In this document: piece after piece, positions 44,880 to 56,600 of the stretch
Position numbering within the stretch: position 1 is the stretch's first letter
How the letters are laid out: each line of letters starts with the position of its first letter
Origin: Tachypleus tridentatus
Lineage: Eukaryota; Arthropoda; Merostomata; Xiphosura; Limulidae
Reading direction: 5' to 3'
Assembly (NCBI RefSeq): GCF_004210375.1
Contig: NC_134837.1
Coordinates: 154,731,310-154,795,309, forward strand
Length of the DNA stretch: 64,000 nucleotides
Program-made: the position numbers and the translations under genes
Notes under the pieces: model-generated
The model's input: the letters and a program-made list of their open reading frames with translations, nothing else
Databases searched by the model: none
Told to the model about the DNA's origin: nothing

Positions 44880-45745
44880 AACGTATGTTATGATTTCATG
44901 GAAAAGTGTTAAGAGATAGATGGGAGAAGTATAATTTTTTTTGTAATGTCCAGCTTCCCATTTTTGGCTATGAGATTAAATACCTGATAAATGATTGGGA
45001 CTTCAATACAATATACATATCTATATGAGTGAGTAATGTGTAAAGTCTTCTTTTCATCTTTATCATCATAGCTGTTCCTTGTAGTTGCTGAAAGACATCT
45101 TTGACAAAAGAAAACAATTGTGTTTTGAATATATAAAAATAAAACTTTTAAGAATTTGGGTGCTGTGATCATTTCTATGACAAACATTATTATGGAAACC
45201 TTTGTTTTTAACTAAAGCAAAGCATTAATTCACACAAATTCTTGAAGGATCTTGAAACTGATTTTGAAATACTTTAATTTTGTCCAGTGAAAGGCTCTCT
45301 CAGATTTATTAAATCAAAATTTTCTAGTACCATACAAAAATGAAAAAAGGTAAGACATTCAAATTAGGAGAAAGCTGAAAATTCAATCCTCTCTTTCTCC
45401 TTGGCTGTAAATATTGCTTGGCAACACTTACCATGAGGGGATCTGTATTAAAATAAGGAGGTCCACCTTCAATCATCTTGATAGTCATAATTTCAAATGA
45501 CCAGATGTCAACATCAGGCCCATATTACTTCATTGTTGCAATTTCTAAAGCCATCCAGCAAGAAGTGCCAGCCATTGTTGTTTGTTTACTTCACTCTGGT
45601 GTTATTACAGCACATAATCCAAAGTCAGCTACATGATGGAAAGAATCAAGAATAACAACATTTTCGTGTGAGAAAAAACGAAGACAGAAATGACTTGGAG
45701 AGAATTTCAAGTTAGCCTCACAAAATTAACTTAAGGCATATTAAT
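44880..45745 (-). pseudogene. Two-exon relic of a group I p21-activated kinase (PAK) gene
   Basis: Exon A (about 45745-45432, minus) covers the catalytic core: LKFSPSHFCLRFFSHENVV, ADFGLCAVITPE, stop, SKQTTMAGTSCWMALEIATM, stop, [31 protein letters not shown]. This aligns with PAK1-3/PAK subdomains VIb to IX; the ITPE.SK.TTM string is group I-like. It ends at donor ATG|GTAAGTG. Exon B starts after acceptor TTTATCAG| at 44983 with VFNLIAKNGKLDI, in exact register with the next conserved PAK stretch. The 448-bp intron is therefore retained. Inactivating changes: HRD has become LRF, APE has become ALE, two nonsense codons, and frameshift in exon B. The DFG motif remains. An unprocessed duplicate gone dead, not a retrocopy. 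N-lobe exons were not found. Confidence 0.85.
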
Positions 45746-46251
45746 AACTGTCACAGTTTTGTAGTTAGTTTGCTAGTATCAACTTTGGTAGCAAAAGTTT
45801 AAGACTGTTAAAACTACTTAAACTTTATCCAGTTGTATAACATCCTTTTTGACAATTCTCCTCCTGTAAAATCAACTATGTTGCAAAACTATCTTTTTGA
45901 TATATTCAGACTTATAATTTATAACAAAATAAAATTTTATTACCATTTGTTACAGATAAATTAATGAAAAGACAAATTCAAATAGTTAACTCTAATTTTG
46001 ATTTGTTCCTCTTCAATTACAAAGCTTGATTGTAAAATAAAAATAATCCAAGTGCACAAATAAAATTTGTCAACATACAAAAATTTGTTACAGTCTGCTA
46101 ATTTGTACAAGTTTGTTGCTTAGTTTCAGAACAAAGAATTTGTAACAAACTGTTGTTTTGATGTTACTGGTGTTAAAATAATGTAAAATCCAACTAAATA
46201 CACAATTTGTATTGCCAGACAGCTGCTATATATGAAAACATTTTCACTAAT
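45746..46251. other. A+T-rich DNA
   Basis: Looked for upstream kinase exons on the minus strand; none seen. Confidence 0.4.
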
Positions 46252-46312
46252 AAAGTAGAAAACAATGTTTCAACCTTCTTAAGTTATCTTCAGGTCATTG
46301 TTAACTTACACA
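46252..46312 (-). repeat. Repeat D fragment with hammerhead-like core
   Basis: On the minus strand: CTGAAGA (46293-46287), then AACT-TAAGAA-GGTT, which can form a 4-bp stem, then GAAAC (46271-46267), then ATTGTTTTCTACTTTA. This is the CUGANGA...GAAA arrangement of hammerhead ribozymes. Only the first part of repeat D is present. Confidence 0.45.
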
Positions 46313-47654
46313 CCTTCAAGTAATCTACGACAATTTTGTCATTAAAGGGATCTAGCACATTACTTGGTACATGATTGTATTATTGGTAATAAGCACATGT
46401 AAAATTTGGTTTTTTATGTCACATTATTGTCATATTCGTTAACATAATAATACATAGCTATGTCATGTAGGTGATTTTGTTTCAATATATAGTGTAAGTT
46501 TACCAAGAAAAATCAAATTAAGATGAGAAGATATTCAATGCTTTACACAACTAAATAAAATATTTTTGGTTACAATTTATATTTCAATAATATTTAAAAA
46601 TTTGATATTAAAGTAAAAATGAAAGAAATAAAGAGCCACAGCATAAAATATCAAATATAACAGCAAGTATTAAAGATAAATAAAAAATAGATATACATTA
46701 TCTTTAAAAAATAAAGATACATTGACTTATCAAAGGTAGACATTTTGTACTGCATATAAAAATTGGAAACACTCTGATGCACATGTAAATATTTTATATT
46801 TCTGAGTAAATGTGATTTTTGTATAAACAAGTAAATTACAGCTATCATGTAAGGTTTCAACACCTTCATAATATATGTTTATGTTCACTTAAGAATGAAA
46901 TAAATGATTTTAATAACAAAAATTATGGTGTAAACACTGAATGCTGGCAAAATATTCAAATCCAACAGCTTTAAAAATTGTTATAAGAACGAGTAAGTGC
47001 AGTTTTTTTTAACATGGTTGTTTTATCCCAAGTGTCTGAGAAACAGTATTTCAAATTATCCTTTGTCTCCAACTAGTTAAAGCCAAATACAATTTCACTG
47101 AATAACAGAACTGATCAGTTTGACTGTATAGTGAGAGACAAAAGCTTCTATGAAATTATCTATACATATAAGATAAAATATATTAATCATTACAACCTAA
47201 ATGGTGTAAACTGCTGAAATATTGTAAAAGTTGTAAATTATTGTAAAACATGTTAACTACAGAAGTATTTCCTTTTCCATTTTCATCTCAATTTCTTCAC
47301 TGTGGCTAAATATTAGAAGTATATAAAAGATAGACTTGTGTTATTGTTATTACAAAAGATGGTTTATGTACAACAGTGTTACAAACTTACAGAGAATAAT
47401 GAGTCGTATATCCGGTTTCGAACTGAATATTGTATCGACGATCCAAGCACACGCTGAACAAATTTATTCTGTGTTGATATTGTTACCGTTTGTCTTAACT
47501 GATCTCATACCCTTACTAATTCGTTTCTTTCGGGAAAGATATTTAATGTCCCCATAAAAATAATAACGTTTGAAGTTGTAACGGTTGGTACGGTCGAAAC
47601 CAATTAACGTTCCTGGTCCAATTCTGTAGTTTTCCGATTAATAGAAGTTATCTG
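46313..47654. other. A+T-rich DNA; a more even patch at 47395-47560
   Basis: A 73-codon plus frame at 47336-47557 has balanced composition (MSRISGFELNIVSTIQAHAE), but no domain or clear splice sites. Confidence 0.3.
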
Positions 47655-47735
47655 CTTATCAATAAACGTGTTAATACCAATGCCAGCCGTTCTGAGATAC
47701 AAGTTTATTTCAAGTGGGTTTCTCGTCATCCAGAG
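47655..47735 (+). repeat. Interspersed repeat D copy
   Basis: CAATAAACGTGTTAATACCA, ATGCCAGCCGTTCTGAGATA and TCAAGTGGGTTTCTCGTCAT match the blocks at 29440-29527. The hammerhead-like part is absent. Confidence 0.7.
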
Positions 47736-48176
47736 ACACGTTATAGCTTCTTACGCTTGTAGCACACTGACTGTATCTCACCGACTGTTTTTCGTCTCTC
47801 GGCTTTTAATAAGAATCACACGTTTCTAAACATTTCGACTTTGTTCACACGCCCCTTCTTCAAACAAATATTGTTGCTTTTCACTTTAGAGAATTCGCTG
47901 TAAGGTTCAAGAACAGGCGGAATTTGAGCAATACATAGTTAATAATATACGTCACATGCAAAAAAGTAAACTATGTGGAAACAAGCGTAGGCACTAAAAT
48001 AAATGTACGACATTAATGCAGAGATGGGAGGTTAAGTTCCCTTCAGTCACTAATAAAGTAACCTAAAATAATTTAGGTATTTGAATAATGTTAGTGCTCG
48101 TGCCTAAATCACCATTATACATCGGACCAAGTATTTGGAACTTTTTCGTTTATGAATTTACTGTTCCATTATAGTT
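47736..48176. other. Unannotated DNA
   Basis: Nothing is recognised. Confidence 0.4.
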
Positions 48177-48296
48177 GTTTTGAATTAAGCACAAAGCTAC
48201 ACAATGAACTATCTGTGATCTGCTCACCACGTGTATCTAAAACCGCTCTCTAGCGTCGTAAATCCGCAGACCTCCCACTGTTCCACTGGAGGGACA
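48177..48296 (-). mobile_element. SINE-B copy
   Basis: Inverted tail TGAATTAAGCACAAAGCTAC, CTATCTGTGATCTGCTCACC and inverted head CTCCCACTGTTCCACTGGAG. Confidence 0.85.
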
Positions 48297-49330
48297 GTAA
48301 TATAAAGCATATGACAATATTACAAGGTGAACAATCGTCCAAAGCCGTAATAGAAACAATAACATTTCATTTCAACATGCTATATCATATAATTAATAAA
48401 ATATCACAACTTTTATTGGCTTTTTATTTGTCTAGAATTAAAATTACTCCAGCGTCTTTGTTGGTTTTTTTTTTTTTGTTTTCGGCCCATTATTTGGCGC
48501 TTCATCACCCACCCACCCCTTCAGAAAAAGGCCTAGCCAGTTTGGGTAACTACCACAGTATTTGTGTGATAAATAAATAATTTTATGTTTGCACCCACAC
48601 TTGCATTTGTTTGTTTACCTCTTCTTCCATTCCTGACTTAACAATCCTGTGCTTGCGTTTTATGGAAACTTTTGGTTTTTTCTGTTAAATATTAATCAGT
48701 GTACGAGAACACTAACCAAACCACGACGAACTTGCGACGTTTGTTACTTGTTATTCTCCGTTAAGTAGTTATACAATGAATAGTAAAACAAGCATTCAGT
48801 AAGATCTTTAAAGAATATACTAAGATATATTCTTTATTACTGAAGAAATGTCTATATTTAAATATATACATTGGTACTGAAGTTAGATTGTAAATCAAAT
48901 GTGCTAAAAACTATACATTAATACCAAAGGAATGTCTTATGAAAATACACACTTGTAACGAAGTTAGATTATTATTAAAATATACACATTAGTTTTCCAT
49001 TTTTCACGTTGTTAGTGAATATGAAGTATGTGGTTATAATTAAAGATAATCGTCTTAAAGTAGATGCTGAGGCTTTTGTAATCAGGTTCTGATGGGAATG
49101 GTTGAAGTATTATCCCATTACCATTGTTAAACGGACGTTTCTTTTATCTTTTCAACATTATTCAGCTGTGTAGCACTCATGTTAATCATTCATAGTAGAG
49201 ATAGGACCTTCAAAGAGAATAATTATTGATGTTCTTCATTCCCGTTTTCTGATGCATCTTTCAGTCATTCATGAATTTAGTAGTTCTAGTTACCACAGTG
49301 TTAATATTACTGATGAAAATGAGTTGTCTG
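48297..49330. other. A+T-rich DNA; imperfect repeats at 48840-48990
   Basis: An 89-codon plus frame (48311-48580) has no domain. Around 48840-48990, GTACTGAAGTTAGATTGTA and GTAACGAAGTTAGATTATTA suggest a decayed minisatellite. Confidence 0.35.
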
Positions 49331-49334
49331 TCAA

Positions 49335-50060
49335 AGTTTACTCTTTCTAAAGTACTTCAGTGTTTCTTTCAGAGGGATGCCACTGCTTTCAATGGTTGCT
49401 AATGGTTTATCTTTAGCAGTATGTCTGTTACTGAGTGTCCAGAACATAACTGTAGCTTTTGAAGGATTGGTGACAATTCCTGGACCACTGAACCATTTGC
49501 TCACCTTACTAATAGATTGTTGTATCGAGTGTTCTATTTTAACTTTGCTAGAGGCTCTGCTGTATTCCAGAATGTCGTCATTAAATTTTAGATCCATAGT
49601 TCAGATGTTGAAGAGGACTGACAATATTGGTGATCTTTGAAGCATACTGGCATTGATAGTGATCTCAGTCTAATTACCAGATTTCATGTTTCAGGGTACA
49701 CATTCTGGTATATAGTGCAACTACGACCAATCTTAAATGTGCTGCATGATACATTTTTTGAATATTTTATGAGCGAAAATGGGCAGCTGGAATTTATTGT
49801 ATGCATTTTCTAGACCTAAAACCACTGCTGAGGTGCTTGGCCATACTTCAAGTCTTCCTATGTGTCATTTTTAAATTCTTTTCTGTTGCAATAATCATTT
49901 GATAATGAGACTAAAAGTAATTCAATCTGAAAGGACAATCTAGCTACAGCCCTCTCTGGAATATTAGCAATGATCTTTTGTAGGACGATGTTTTGATTAC
50001 TTTTAAAGCAACAGTGATCTTTCAAGGGCTGGGATAAGGATATGATAAAACCATCAGTTC
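49335..50060 (-). pseudogene. LINE reverse transcriptase relic of a different element
   Basis: Minus frames show AVVLGLENAYNKFQLPIF (motif A region), then PILSVLFNI. LKFNDDILEYSRASSKVK holds motif C as FNDD, followed by KWFSGPGIVTNPSKATVMFW and PLKETLKYF. The order is that of jockey/I-type non-LTR polymerases, but the sequence is distinct from the three related copies elsewhere in the window. Several stops and frameshifts. Confidence 0.82.
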
Positions 50061-50640
50061 ATATCTCACGGATGATACCTGTTGCCTAGCTACATTGATA
50101 CTCTCTGACACTAATTTCAACAGGTTGGTGTCTTACTTGAGATTTATGACTCTGAGTATCTAGAATAAGCTGAGGATGCTTATATATCTGCTTTTGGTTT
50201 TAATTTAAGCCACTTCTGCATATCATCATGGTGAAATTAGTTAATGTATCTGTGCATCTAGGCCTTCCTTTGCTTTCATTTATACAGAAGGAAATACTGT
50301 CATTATCTTAAATGATTGGTTGACATTATCATGTGTTTGAATATTGTGTTAGCCATGAGCTTGTAGAAGTGTCAGAAGAGTCGGGTTCCATATTTTGTAA
50401 TCATCGCTTCCTTTGCTTCCTTTTCCTAAGTTTGAGCTTAATTACAATTAAAGTCAATGTGAAATGCGAGCAGGTAATTCATTGCCTACAAACGGTAATA
50501 CGTTACAAAATAATGTCCTGATGGGTCTTTGCGGGTGGAACGGAGCTCGTGTATTCAGAGTGGTTCCTCTAATGACCAGCAGGAGAACTTCAACCAAATT
50601 TTTATAAAAATATCAAAATCAGTACTCCAGCTGGATCATC
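50061..50640. other. Unannotated DNA
   Basis: May contain more of the decayed LINE. Nothing specific is recognised. Confidence 0.35.
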
Positions 50641-50699
50641 ACTAAAATATTCTTATGGGTACTTTACGTAGATCGTTATTATGATATTATATTGGTACA

Positions 50700-50935
50700 T
50701 TTGGATCTTCATTAGAATATACACTTGTACTTCATATGAACATCATTACAATACCAGCGTTGATATTTATGTATCGTTATTAGAATATACACTTGTACTT
50801 CATATGAACATCATTACAATACTAGCGTTGATAAATATGTATCGTTATTAGAATATATATTAGAATATGTTATTGGTAGATTTGGATCGTCATTAGAATA
50901 TACACTCATATTTCATATGACTATCAGTACTAATA
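50700..50935. repeat. Tandem repeat, 68-bp unit, about 3 copies
   Basis: ATTAGAATATACACTTGTAC units start at 50711 and 50779, with partial units at 50847 and 50892. The first two are nearly identical over 68 bases (CATATGAACATCATTACAAT). Confidence 0.92.
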
Positions 50936-51319
50936 TGAGAGTAGGAATATTGCTAAACTGATTCCTTGTACTTCAATTTAAAATTCCCTTGTTGTATTTC
51001 TATAGTAAATTTTCAAGTAAACATCAACTTCTCTGAGAGCGTTCATGTGAATCATTTTAAACACTTAATTAAAACTCGGCACTTTTAGATATCCTTCTTA
51101 TAGAATAATCAAGTTAGTTCAAACTGTTTATTTTCAAGATTTTATTGTTACTACTTCATTAATGATGTGCTTGCATATATTAAAACTCACAAAAACAAAT
51201 TTAAAAAAATACATCAAGCTGCAGTTGAAAGTCTCGAGAACCACTGCATGTGTAAAGTCACAGGAACGTGGCTAAACTTGCTTTACTTGCGAGTGTTAAG
51301 TGATAGTTTTTAACCCCAG
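50936..51319. other. Unannotated DNA
   Basis: Nothing is recognised. Confidence 0.35.
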
Positions 51320-51465
51320 ATTTATTAACGTTGATCTCCTCAACGTTCTGAACGTCTCCAGGAACGAACGTAGCTCCGGTTCTGCCTCTGGTCGGAGTTC
51401 TGGATTACAGTACATCATACAAAGAACTTCATCCAAACCGCTCGACGGAAAGTTTTTGGTGATAA
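51320..51465 (+). CDS. Weak candidate exon, serine-rich
   Basis: After TTTTTAACCCCAG|, an open frame reads FINVDLLNVLNVSRNERSSG, then SASGRSSGLQYIIQRTSSKP and LDGKFLV, to a poor donor (TTG|GTGATA). G+C is clearly higher than in flanking DNA. No domain is recognised. It could equally be unique non-coding DNA. Confidence 0.25.
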
Positions 51466-51866
51466 TAACTTCCTTTTATCTCATTAAAGTTGTAACTATA
51501 AACGGACAATAAGTGAAGAGAGAACACTACATATGTGAAAAAAAAATTTAAAGAGGTCAACTTTCGTGAGCAAACCTAACTTGGCCAGTTTTAGCATCAG
51601 GAAAATCGTGAAAAACAGTAACGTCGAAAGCTGCCAATACCTCTGTTTAGGACTTGTAAGAAAATTAAATGTGTACCAAATATCATTTACGTTGGCCAAA
51701 ATACGGTGGAATAATCGTTAAACAACTCTAAAATTATGTTCTTTTTGGCATTTTGACTCCCTACAATAGGTAAGAATAAATAAATCCACCATTTTTGTTT
51801 GTAACTATGTGGAACCAGTAGAAAAGTATCATTGTATCAGATCTCATGGAAAACTTGTAAAAAGTC
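51466..51866. other. A+T-rich DNA
   Basis: Nothing is recognised. Confidence 0.4.
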
Positions 51867-51999
51867 CCCCACTGACACAGCGCTAGGTCTATGGATTTAC
51901 AACGCAAAAATCAGGTGTTCGATTCCTTCTTGTTGGACTCAACAGATAGTCCCAATATGGCTCTGCTATAAGAAAGCACTCACACACACACACACAAAC
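51867..51999 (+). mobile_element. SINE-C copy with (CA)n end
   Basis: Head GTCCCCCACTGACACAGCGC, box B-like GGTGTTCGATTCC, GGACTCAACAGATAGTCCCA, tail ATATGGCTCTGCTATAAGAA, then (CA)n. It defines the forward orientation of the family. Confidence 0.88.
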
Positions 52000-52704
52000 T
52001 TGTCGAAATATTTCCGATAACTGAACAAAAACTCTATATTCCTTTTTTTGAGCTCTAACCTCTTAAAAAGACTCAAAATGAGAAACCCATTTTTTTGTCT
52101 ATATCAATGAACTGGGCGTACCAAAATGTATATTATTGCAAATTTTTATTTTTAGTGCCGTAAATACGACCGCGAACGAGCCCAAAGTACATATTTTTGG
52201 GTTGTTTGACCTTGGATCTCTTAAAATTCTTAAAAGGCCTAAAAAAAATTGAAAAGGGTGTCTGGGCGTATTGGACCACAGTATTATCTTACAAAGTTTA
52301 CGTGATGAAATATAAGTTAGCGTGAGTTTTCTATGTGGATGAAGACAATTTTCAACAGAATAAAAGTTCAAAATATGAAGAAAACAAGAACAACAAAAAA
52401 CATTAAAATGTTTTACTTCAGTCTTTATTGCTAGAAAAACAACTTTAATCAATCAAAAGTGGAAGGAAAGTGTAGTGAGTGCTTAAAATAATACCACAAT
52501 TTACACCTAGAAGGAAGCATTGAATGTTGGAAGTAAACCATGGAAAGCTTTGGGGAAAAAACAACTGACACCGTTTAATCCATTAAGGGTTTCTCAAAGC
52601 GTTAAAAAGTAGACTAAGTATAAATGTAGTAGAAGAAAGTAAAGATAGGTTAACACTTCTCTTGGCTTACGCACGAATAAGATGGCAAGAAAACTGAAAC
52701 TTTT
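52000..52704. other. Unannotated DNA, possibly a repeat
   Basis: A 117-codon minus frame (52099-52452) has no domain. CTGGGCGTACCAAAATG and CTGGGCGTATTGGACC at 52111 and 52262 hint at a decayed repeat. Confidence 0.3.
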
Positions 52705-52803
52705 GTTTCTTCGTTGTTAAGCACATAACTACCCACTATACGTTTCGAAACCAGGTTTCTTGAGTATTAATTTTGCAGGAATACCGCTGTGTCAATCACT
52801 GAC
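52705..52803 (-). mobile_element. SINE-B/C fragment, diverged
   Basis: TCGTTGTTAAGCACATAACT (inverted tail), TTTCGAAACCAGGTTTCTTG and ACCGCTGTGTCAATCACTG (inverted head). Confidence 0.55.
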
Positions 52804-53292
52804 TTGAAACTTTGTAATTCACATGAATATAAAGTAAGTAAGTTACATATTGAGCTAAAAGTGTATTAACACCACAAAGGTGCAGAGAGTAGAGACAACT
52901 TACAATAAGTAACAAAATCCTTTAGGTTCACAATCGGTGAGCAGTATTCTTCATAATAAGTGTGCAAAAGGTATGGAAATAATTTTTATACTTTATAAAT
53001 TTGGGAAAACTTGTGAGTCAGAAAAAATGAAAAAGGGAAAATACTGAGAAGTAAAGAAGAATTGAGATAGAAATAAGGGAATAGAAAATGGTAAAAATGA
53101 AACTGTATATTGACCATTATCGCTGAAGCTGTCGAAACGGTTAGAATAGAAAGAAACTAGAATAATTTTAGAAGAACTAATTGAGGGTATGGAAAATTAT
53201 TTTATTTTTTGTAAAAATGTTTACTCCTTTTTCACAGTCTGGTAAATAGAATATAACAATATTCTTTAGGTTAAGCAGTTCCGCTTACATGA
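52804..53292. other. A+T-rich DNA
   Basis: Nothing is recognised. Confidence 0.4.
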
Positions 53293-53525
53293 CGGCCCTG
53301 CATGGCCAAATGGTTAAAGCACTCGACTCGTAATCCGAGTGCCTCGGGTTCGAATGCTCGTCACACCAAACATGCTCTCCCTTTCATCCGTTGGGGCGTT
53401 ATAATGTGACGGTTAAGCTCACTATGTATTGTTAAAATAGTAAATCAACAGTTGGCAGTAGATGGTGGTAACTAGCTGCCCTCCCCTTAGTCTGTATCTA
53501 TGCACGAAATTGAAAAACAAAATAA
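53293..53525 (+). mobile_element. SINE-A copy, diverged, tail shortened
   Basis: GGCCCTGCATGGCCAAATGG, box B GGTTCGAAT, CGTTATAATGTGACGGTTAA, then about 45 bases of the 3' domain are missing before ATGCACGAAATTG. Confidence 0.92.
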
Positions 53526-54055
53526 ATTATTTATATCTTCACAGTGTACGCTAATTTCTGGAAGAATATGTAACATGTGATGATATTTTAAATTTATATA
53601 TATTATGCAATAGTTTCTTCATGAACAATTGCTAAAGTTTCCGATAAAAAGTACAATTGCTAATAATTAGTCGTAACTATGAGTGACAGAAAAACTAGAA
53701 AAGTACTCTACGATTTCTCCATCTTACGTCATCAGTTCATCAATCTCGTTGTTTCTTGTCTTCATTCCAAGTATATCTGACAAGTTTGCGCGTGAGCGCC
53801 TCTAATTATGTTTCAGGACTTCTCAAGTCCTATTAGATTTGTCGTCCACACGCTGAGCGTAAAAGAACCTGTCATGGCATTCATATTTTAATTTGCTATC
53901 TTACTATCTTTGAGTTAATTTTGTTTTACTGAATATATGTACGAATGTGTTGTAAAATTATCGACTTTGATGAATTAATTAATCATGTGTTTAATTCATG
54001 AAGTGTAAAACATATATATTAAAGTGTTACCATGTAGCAACAAACTGATCCACAA
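53526..54055. other. A+T-rich DNA
   Basis: Nothing is recognised. Confidence 0.4.
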
Positions 54056-54345
54056 TAATAAAAGGCCGAGGCTTTGTGTGTGACTCCCCCATAACTACAA
54101 GAGAAAAGAACCTAGAAACTTAAAATTTTGCACACGTGCTAAATGGCTAATGAGGTATTATTACTTATCTACGTGTGTGCACATCTTTTCAATGAGAAAT
54201 ATAGAAACTACAAAGTAAAGAAGAGTAAGTACCAAGAAAAAATAATCTAGACACCGAGATGTTGTACCCACACTGAAGATGTGCACCAAGGTATTACGTA
54301 TCCACGTGTGTGTGCAAATGTGTGAGAAAATATTTTTATTATGCA
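54056..54345. repeat. Probable interspersed repeat with partial internal duplication
   Basis: GGCCGAGGCTTTGTGTGTGA opens a segment in which GTATTATTACTTATCTACGTGTGTGCACAT (54152-54182, shown in two overlapping halves elsewhere) recurs loosely as GGTATTACGTATCCACGTGT at 54289. Class unknown. Confidence 0.35.
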
Positions 54346-55451
54346 AACTAGCGAAAACCACATAGGAAAGAAATGTCAGCGTCATAGTTAATCAAGAGTG
54401 TTATAAAACTGTTTATAGTAAATTGCATCATTTAGTATTGAACTTCGGCTTAACGTTGATCTAAAATTACAATAATTTTTTTTTCAAAACTAAAATATGT
54501 TTTTATTAGTAAAATGTCATATATAGAATCATTTTATGCAAGAGATGGCGCTAATGTAACAGTTCGGATGAAAATACACAAAAAATATTTTAGTTCATTT
54601 ATAATCGATATTTAAATAATTAAGGAATTGTGTAAATTTAAAAATGTGATGTATATGTGACAAAATTTACCTCAGAAGTATATCAACATTGAAAAAAGGA
54701 CCCCTCGTTACATATAGTTAAGTAGGAAAGTCAGAGGCCAGTCAAGACACCGGTTGGGTTTGCTTCTATTTTAGACTTGATCAGAGTGAGAGCAGTTAGC
54801 CTAAATCATCCGTCGTTAGCAAATAGTTGTTTGAGCATTTGGCCGAATAAAGGAATTAACTGTCACTTTTATGAAGCAACAGAACAGAGACAAATTATTG
54901 TTTAGCACTAAGAAGCCTAACAATAAGGCAATATTCTATATTTTACACGTATAACAGTACTCATGAAAAAACGTAAGTTAATGTAGTTAACTCGGAATCA
55001 CACATTGAGTTATTACCGATTTTGATCTGTAAAATACGCGCTTTTATGTTTAGTTTCAGCATACATTTTTTTTATATGTATTGCGGTTTTTGAGAAAATA
55101 TATTCAGGGTACATAAAACGGAAATGTGCGTTTGTTCACTAGAGTTCTTACAAAAATGCTTGTAACACTTTGGGACCATCGATGTATTAAATGAGTAACA
55201 ATAGAAACAAGTAAATCAGAGTCTATAGGTTCAACATTGAGAGCAACTATACACCGATATCCCTTTCGTAACTTTGTGAGAATTTCGAAACAAAGAAGTA
55301 AAATAACATTTAGAGATAAAAACGTCAAACTTCTTTTCCAGCATTAACACCTGGATAGAACTTTTTACAACATACATTTATGTGTTTCTGGTACAAGGCA
55401 TGGATTTTCTATTAAAAATTAACAAAAAAAGTAATATATCTTTAGAAAGTT
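54346..55451. other. A+T-rich DNA
   Basis: Minus frames at 54161-54385 and 55104-55328 show no domains. Confidence 0.4.
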
Positions 55452-55566
55452 CTCTTGCCTCCTAGTGGCATAAAGATAGGACTGCGAATTTCCAACGCTA
55501 GAATGCATGTGGTGGGCATAACATAGATAATCCAAAATGTAGTTTTGTGCTTAACTACAAATAAAG
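55452..55566 (+). mobile_element. SINE-B copy
   Basis: TGCCTCCTAGTGGCATAAAG, GGTGGGCATAACATAGATAA and the tail ATGTAGTTTTGTGCTTAACT. Box B is lost. Confidence 0.8.
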
Positions 55567-55789
55567 AAGAACTAGAAATTTTTTATATGGAACATAAATA
55601 TATTTAAAAAAAAAACGAAGAAAAAATCATGCGATCCTTTTCTAGCCTTTCTGAACCTACTTCTGATAGTCAAAAACCATCAAATGTAACAAAATATATG
55701 AAAAGAAAGTTGTCAAATGTGGTTGAGGTACACGCTCTTTACTTAAACACAAGTAATTAACACATTTAAAATATGTCATCTTGCTTGTT

Positions 55790-55955
55790 GTTTATTTGTT
55801 AGATTTCTCAAAAAGCCACATCAATGCTATATGCGCTAAATCTGAAGAGACAGACTAGAGCGGAGGCAGATAGTTCACATTGCCACCCTGTTCCATTTCT
55901 TGTCAGACCAAATAGTAGGATATCACCTTCACTCTTATAATGAAAACACGTGTCC
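55790..55955 (-). mobile_element. SINE-A-like fragment, strongly diverged
   Basis: GATTTCTCAAAAAGCCACAT, GACAGACTAGAGCGGAGGCA and CCAAATAGTAGGATATCACC follow inverted SINE-A order. Confidence 0.55.
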
Positions 55956-56600
55956 AATGTGTAAAGCACAGCTTGTCTGGATGATGACGAAATGAATACC
56001 GCAAAACATTCGTTCCAGACATCGTCATCATAACCACCATGGGTCACTTTATTACTTACAGCAAGGCTAATTCATTATTTTGTTCCTTATGGAAGTAAGA
56101 TAATATTCGAACGACTGTCATATCAGCTTTAGGCTTTGCAATATATAAATACATATATATACATAAGTATTTCTTTGAAGTAAACTGTATCACAAAATAC
56201 ATAAAAGTAAGAAAGAAATATACGAAGAGAAGAAAGAAACCAATACAACGTTCAATCAGTCAGATCATAATGTTGAAATACAAATTTTGGTTGACATTGG
56301 TTCAACAGGTTGCTCTGAGAAGTTTGATTGCAAATAAACATGAACTTTATCATTATAAATATATATATAGATTAAAAACATACACTAATATACATTTACT
56401 GTGTTGAGCCAAAACAACCTCAAAACACCGTAGATATAATTAACTAGAAGATATTAAACCTTCATTTGTTAATTGTCTATGTTTTAAGACACGTTATTCA
56501 ATGGATTTATCTTATCATTTTAAACACTGCCTTATGTTGAACATCATTTTCATCACTTTCTATAAAAAACAAACAAACAAAAAACATCTTTCACTCTCAC
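55956..56600. other. A+T-rich DNA
   Basis: Nothing is recognised. Confidence 0.4.

Noticed and set aside
52099-52452. 117-codon minus ORF
   Set aside because: No recognisable domain; lies in a segment with repeat-like internal similarity.
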